The notes beneath the pieces are model-generated. The model saw only the letters and a list, made by a program, of their open reading frames with translations, was not told the origin of the DNA and ran no database searches. A DNA stretch of 64,000 nt from Hymenochaete sp. R1. Taxonomy: Eukaryota; Basidiomycota; Agaricomycetes; Hymenochaetales; Hymenochaetaceae. Positions 59,237-64,000 of this stretch are shown here, piece by piece. The DNA lies in contig JAFREE010000096.1 in the NCBI GenBank assembly GCA_019400425.1, positions 1 to 64,000 on the forward strand, read 5' to 3'. Both the position numbers and the translations under genes were made by a program. Within the stretch, counting starts at the first letter, position 1; the number at the start of each line of letters is the position of its first letter.

Positions 59237-60994
59237 ATGGCGGGAGCCGCCGGTGGTCCCCCTCAGGACTTTACCACTATTCCTGACTCTCTTTCTTCTC
59301 CCCTTACTTCTCTCTCCTCTCGTCCTTCCCGGTCTTCATCTACCCCTCCTATTCACCCTTCTCATATTCCCCTCACTTACCCCTTGCTAGCTCAATCTAT
59401 CCCAGAGGGAGGGGGGGAGCCTGGTCGACCCCCTGCAAAAATGCATACCCTTCACATGGAGGATGACATACACATGCCCTCTCCTTCACACTCTAACCAA
59501 TCTCCCCTTTTTTCAGCTCCCCCATCGGCATCCCATTCAGTCTCTGCCTCGCCTCCCCCGATTAACTTTCGTCCCTCTCAAATCAACAAAGTCAGCTCAC
59601 CCGAGGACAGCGGGCACTGCCAGGCCCGCTTCTGCACCCTCCTCAAGTCGTTTGCTAGCACCCAGACGTGCTTCAGCGAAATTGCCTATCAGCCCGAATA
59701 TACAGTCAACCCCTACGATGCCCTGGACCTTCTCTCTATTTTTGAAACATCGGCTAACCTCCTCACTGATCTCTTCCCGCTACTGAACCAGGAAGGGCAG
59801 GATCGTATTCACACCTCTATGAGGGGTACGGCCTCTGCACTAGGTTTACAAGTTGACACCAGCTACAACGTCAAGGCGCACCTTCTACAGGTCCAGAAAC
59901 AACTTGCAACCATCACACAACATGTTTCCGCCTCCGAACACCGTGCACCACCCATCTCAGTCCACTCGGCCACACCAGCCCCACCTGCCTCCACCCCTGC
60001 CACCAAGCCTTCCTTCGCCCAAACGGCTGCAAAACCAGCATCACCCTCATCAAAGGCGCCATCATCCAACTCTAAACCAGCTCCTCAACGTCTCAACCCA
60101 CTTCCAGGAGCCCAGTTCCTTCGTTTCACCGCAGTCTTCAACAAACAAGCTCCACCTAAGGTTCGCCCAGTCCCGGAGAAACTCCTCGCCAAGTTGAAAA
60201 TCGCCCTCGACCGGAGTCCGGAAACGTCCACCATACGCACTCTCGGGGCCCAATGGAACTCTAATAACAACTGTGTTTTTACTTTCCCCCTTGGTACTGA
60301 CCCTCAGCTTATCCAGACTCATGCGGACAAGTTCACAAAAGTCTTCGAGCACTTCCCACCACCCACTCTTCGTCAATCCGTCAAATGCTCCACTATTCAT
60401 CTACCAGGTGTTCCCTTCGCAGACCCGTTCACTAACCTTCCTCACACAGCAGACGAACTTCTAGGTGCCCTTCAAGCTAACCTGTGTGTTCAGCACTTCA
60501 CCATCCGTCGGCCACCTACATGGCTTCGGAAGGTTGAGAATATTACCGCTCCTTCCTCCTCTATTGTCTTCAAAGTTGAGGACCCTACTGATGCGATACA
60601 GAAACAGATCCTCTGCACCCCCTTCTACATGTTTGGTATGCGAGTCTTCCCTAAGAAGTGGGTCGACCAACCTCGCTTCTGCCAATGTTCTCAATGCTGG
60701 CAACCTGGTCACGTTGCCTCTGAATGTAAGTCAAAATCGCCCATCTGTGTTCACTGTGGAGGTCCCCACACCTTCCAACAACACCGTCATAAGTGTTTTG
60801 CTTGTGGCGAGTAACCTAATTCTGACCCCACATACCCTCACCCTCCCGTCTGCGCTATATGCAAAGGCGATCACCGTGCAGATGCTCTCTATGAGTGCCC
60901 TGCTAAACAGAAGTACTGTCTTCCCAATCGGCCAGTCCCGATTGCGGACTTAGATGCCCGCTCGCACCATTCTGACATGATTGATGATGAGTGA
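59237..60994 (+). pseudogene. LINE ORF1 (nucleic-acid-binding, CCHC), one internal stop
   Basis: Gag-like RNA-binding protein of the retrotransposon. From ATG 59237 (MAGAAGGPPQDFTTIPDSLS) it has a long Ser/Pro-rich region, then SGHCQARFCTLLKSFASTQT, a Pro/Ala/Ser hinge, and a more conserved stretch (APQRLNPLPGAQFLRFTAVF, TSTIRTLGAQWNSNNNCVFT). The first knuckle is CSQCWQPGHVASEC (C-x2-C-x4-H-x4-C), the second begins CVHCGGPHTF, and CFACGE follows. A TAA at 60812-60814 then interrupts the frame, but the same frame continues with VCAICKGDHRADALYEC, a third knuckle, to a TGA at 60992. The TAA is thus inside the zinc-finger array and is a mutation (one step from CAA) rather than the natural end. 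The true end overlaps the ORF2 start. Confidence 0.82.
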
Positions 60995-63900
60995 CAACCT
61001 TTTTGCATCCCCTCTCCATATTTTTCATCTTAACGTCAATCGCTCCAATGCTCGTATGCATGTTGCTCTCAACTCAATTATCGATGACAACTTCTCCATT
61101 GCCATTTTCATCGAACCATGGTGCGGGGTCATTGGTCATCGACCTCAATTCGACTCCTCTGAACCCCACCCAATTCTTGGCTCCATCTCACATCCTATGT
61201 GGACGTCCTTTACACCTCCTCATCCCTTCTCGGATTCTGACCCCTTCAAGGTCATTATCTATATCTGTAAACATCTTTCCCATCTTTTCTCTATCTCTCC
61301 TACTCTCTCTCCATCTCTCTTTCTTTTGGGACTAACCTCCCGAACCACTCCCTCCTTCTCTCTCCTGGCAGCCTACAACCAACCAGGGCACGAGGATCGA
61401 TTTATCCACTTCTTTGATGATCTCCCTCTCGCTCAGTATGATAACCTTATCGTTACTGGTGATTTTAACCTCCACCATCCCATGTGGTCTCTAACTCCCC
61501 CGCATTCCACGTCACAGTCTGCACATCTCTTTTATGACACCATCTCCGCCAACTCTCTCACTCTCCTTAATACGCCACATACGGCAACTTATTTTGCCCC
61601 GCATTATCGATCCACTCTCGACCTAACATTCATTTCTTCCTCTCTCTTCCTTTATGACTTTGTCCCTCATTGGACTGCAGTTTTTGACCAAGCTCTCTGC
61701 TCTGATCATGCCTATCTTTTGTTTACCCTTGACATTTCCTTCACCCCGGATGTCACTCCCTCTCAGCTTCGCCCATTTGTCATTGACCCTAGCCTCTCTG
61801 ACAAGTGGACTGAATCCTTTGAGCAGGCCATTCGACCTCTCTCTATCACCCCCATCTTCTCTGAAGATGACCTTAACAAGTTTGCAGATGCAATACTTGC
61901 AGCCTTTTCTCTTGCATCCTCCTCTACTTTTCACCCGCCCAAGCCCCTTTCACCAAACCACCCACATAATCTGTGGTGGAATGCTGAATGCATTTCTGCT
62001 CTTCATAACCTTCGTTCTTTACCATCTCCTACCAGGGAGGACAAACGCACTTTTCATAACCTCACCTCTCATGTTAAGCGCCAATTCTATGACGAGCTCT
62101 GTCATGACGCTCACCCAGACTCCATTTTTCGCAAAGCCAAATGGGCTCAGGGTCATCAATCCCCTGCCCTTCCCCCTCTACTCCATAATAATCAGTGGTC
62201 GCACTCACCACAAGATCATGCTGTCCTCCTTTGACAGACTTTCTTTCCTCCGGGTTGTCCTCTTTGCAGGACTTCCCTTCCATCTGATCCTCCTCCCCTT
62301 TCTCCCCGTTCTTTTCTCCCTTTCTCTCTTTCTGAACTTTCGTCCGTTCTTGCTAAAACTTCCAACACCTCCGCTCCCGGTATCTCTAACATTTCTTACC
62401 GTCTGATTAAATGGGCCTTTCCCCTTTGCTCTCACCTCCTTCTCCACCTTTTCAATTCTTCTCTATCCCTTTCGCATTTTCCCTCCGCCTTCAAAACTTC
62501 TTTTATTTGTGTCATACCCAGACCCAACAAGAAAGACTATTCCCTGCCACGCTCCTACCATCCCATTGCTCTACTCGAAACCTTGGGGAAACTCATGGAA
62601 AAGCTTGTAGCCAAGCGCATTGCAGACAAGGTCAATCGGTTCAACCTGGTTGACTTTCACCAATTTGGCGGACGCCCTTGCTCATCCGTTACTGATGCTG
62701 CCCTCACCTTCACTAACATTGTCCGGCATAACCATCGTAACCAGATGGACACTGCAGCCCTCGCTGTCGATATCAAAGGCTTCTTTGACAATATCCAGCA
62801 CCACCGTCTTTGACATGTTCTCATTCTCTTAGGATTCCCTCGCCCCCTCGCGGACTGGGTACTTTCCTTCCTTTCACAACGACAGGTTGCATTCACCTTT
62901 CTCCCGGCCTCGTCCTTTCAAATCCTGAACATCAGCACACCCCAGGGTTCACCGTTATCACCCATCCTCTCCATCATCTACTCATCTACTGTCTTCCGAG
63001 CGGTCTCACGTGCACCCTCTCAAAACATACTCGCATATGTGGACGATCACTTCCTCACTGAAGGCATTGTAGATCCACGCGAGCCTCTTCACAACCTTGT
63101 TGCCCTGTGTGCTGAAATGTGCCAACACTTCCAGGACATTGGCCTCGACCTTGACGAAGGCAAGGACGAGTTCAAAATATTCTCACGCCATAGATCTTCT
63201 CGGCCCTTTCTTAGCACTCCATTTTATCCCAATTTTCCTTCTCGCGACAACCCAGTCATTCCGCAACCCACTTTGCGATGGCTCGGTATTTATTTTGATT
63301 CTTCTCTCTCTTTCTCGTCTCATATCAAAAAGATGGTTAATAAAGCCTCCGGCACCCTTGTCTCTCTTCGTATTCTTCACTCTAACTCTCATCACGGTCT
63401 CCCTCTCAACCTTCTTTGTATCCTTTATATCTCCTGTGTTCTCCCTGTTCTTCTTTGGGGATCCCCTGTCTACTACACAGGGCATCGCCAAAATTCCCTT
63501 TTATCCCCCCTTCAAAAATTTCAGAATCATGCCCTTGTTCAACTTACAGGTGCTTTTCGAACATCACCTTCCCCTCCTCTTCATCATATTTTCTCGATTG
63601 TTCCCATTCCTCTATGTCTTAAAAAACTCTCTGACAATTCTGCTCTCTGATTATGTCGTATTCCCTTTCATTCTCCTCTTGCCCATCCCCCGTCTTCATA
63701 CAAATTCTCTCTTCCCCCGACTAGAGTACACATCTCCATCCCTCCCTCTCATCATCCCCCTCACGACCCTTTTCACTACCTCATCTCATGCATACCTCCT
63801 CACTCCGAACGACTGGACCCTCACCTCACCTTCAATACGCCTTTTCCCGTCGTCCCGCCCTCCTTCTCCAAACAACTCAATCATTCCTCTATCATCGACA

Positions 63901-64000
63901 CAATCTCCTCCAACCCATCCTCCCTCACCATCTTCACCGACAGTTCCTATTCCAAGGGACGTGCAGGCTCCGCTGCCCTCCTACACCATCCCACTCGACA
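60984..64000 (+). pseudogene. LINE ORF2 (endonuclease-reverse transcriptase-RNase H), three TGA stops
   Basis: Polyprotein that nicks the target and copies the element's RNA. ATG at 60984 or 60987 gives MSDNLFASPLHIFHLNVNRS. The endonuclease has FIEPWCGVIG, LIVTGDFNLHHPMW and CSDHAYLLF. The reverse transcriptase has RPNKKDYSLPRSYHPIALL, FHQFGGRPCSSVTDAAL, the first catalytic Asp in ALAVDIKGFFDNI, STPQGSPLSPILSI and LAYVDDHFL. The window ends in RNase H, LTIFTDSSYSKGRAGSAALL. One reading frame runs through all of this, broken only by TGA at 62232-62234, 62811-62813 and 63648-63650, with no frameshift. The middle stop lies just after the first reverse transcriptase Asp motif and must abolish the full-length enzyme. 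Each stop differs from an Arg (CGA) or Trp (TGG) codon by one transition. Confidence 0.86.

Larger units (their letters stand above)
59030..64000 (+). mobile_element. LINE (non-LTR retrotransposon), Tad-like, 3' end beyond window
   Basis: Two-ORF LINE running to the window edge. ORF1 has CCHC knuckles. ORF2 has an APE-type endonuclease, a reverse transcriptase and the beginning of an RNase H domain, the order seen in the fungal Tad clade. The plus strand is strikingly pyrimidine-rich and purine-poor from about 59036 onward, unlike the neighbouring genes, which explains the many overlapping open frames. The 5' boundary is not marked by any repeat I can see; the UTR presumably begins between the COG4 start (58942) and about 59050. 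No target-site duplication can be tested because the 3' end is missing. All catalytic motifs are present but four in-frame nonsense codons occur, so this copy is probably young but inactive. Confidence 0.9.

Noticed and set aside
59463..60953. Several overlapping plus-strand ORFs (59463-59786, 59853-60197, 60465-60953)
   Set aside because: They are shadow frames of LINE ORF1, open because the strand is pyrimidine-rich and so poor in stop codons.
1..64000. Biosynthetic gene cluster, defence island, CRISPR array, rRNA or tRNA genes
   Set aside because: No polyketide/peptide synthetase, P450 set, transporter group, direct-repeat array or tRNA-like A/B-box pair with a T-loop was recognised; the genes are ordinary single-copy housekeeping genes.

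Overview
The window is nuclear DNA of a filamentous fungus, most likely an agaricomycete-type basidiomycete. The evidence is dense genes with many short introns (about 45-65 nt, GT-AG with CTRAC-like branch sites), single-copy eukaryotic housekeeping genes, a WOPR (Gti1/Pac2) regulator and a Tad-like LINE. Every gene identity below comes from reading spliced translations by eye and recalling family motifs; no database search was run. CDS coordinates run from start codon to stop codon and include introns.

Layout. 1-5 kb: a partial asparaginase gene divergent from a fused tryptophan synthase gene (TRP5). 5.4-9.4 kb: the helicase-nuclease DNA2. 9.8-17.5 kb, all minus: S-adenosylmethionine synthetase, a GRAM-myotubularin phosphatase (YMR1-like) and amidophosphoribosyltransferase (ADE4). 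18-25 kb: eIF2B beta (GCD7), mitochondrial EF4 (GUF1), the splicing factor CWF18/CCDC12 and a WOPR protein. 26-32.5 kb: elongin A, the GID7/WDR26 ubiquitin-ligase subunit and eEF1B beta. 32.9-39 kb: a SAC2/INPP5F-like phosphoinositide phosphatase, PET100 and a serine dehydratase. 40-48.6 kb: an MCM-binding protein, a PGM2/PGM3-type phosphohexomutase and an Rco1-like double-PHD protein. 49-59 kb: class V myosin, ESCRT-III VPS2 and COG4. 59 kb to the edge: a LINE whose ORFs carry only a few nonsense codons.

This is a housekeeping region. I see no secondary-metabolite cluster, defence island, CRISPR array or convincing tRNA or rRNA gene. Neighbours are mostly functionally unrelated, but two themes recur. 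One is amino-acid metabolism and its control: TRP5, ADE4 and serine dehydratase have Gcn4/AP-1-type TGACTC(A) sites upstream, and ADE4 shares its upstream region with GCD7. The other is membrane traffic and phosphoinositides: YMR1, SAC2, myosin V, VPS2 and COG4.

The most unusual observations are a start codon split by an intron in ADE4, a GC-AG intron of 48 nt that is frame-neutral and stop-free in the serine dehydratase, a VPS2 first coding exon of only 12 nt, two microexons in elongin A, and a LINE whose four in-frame nonsense codons all fit C:G to T:A transitions.
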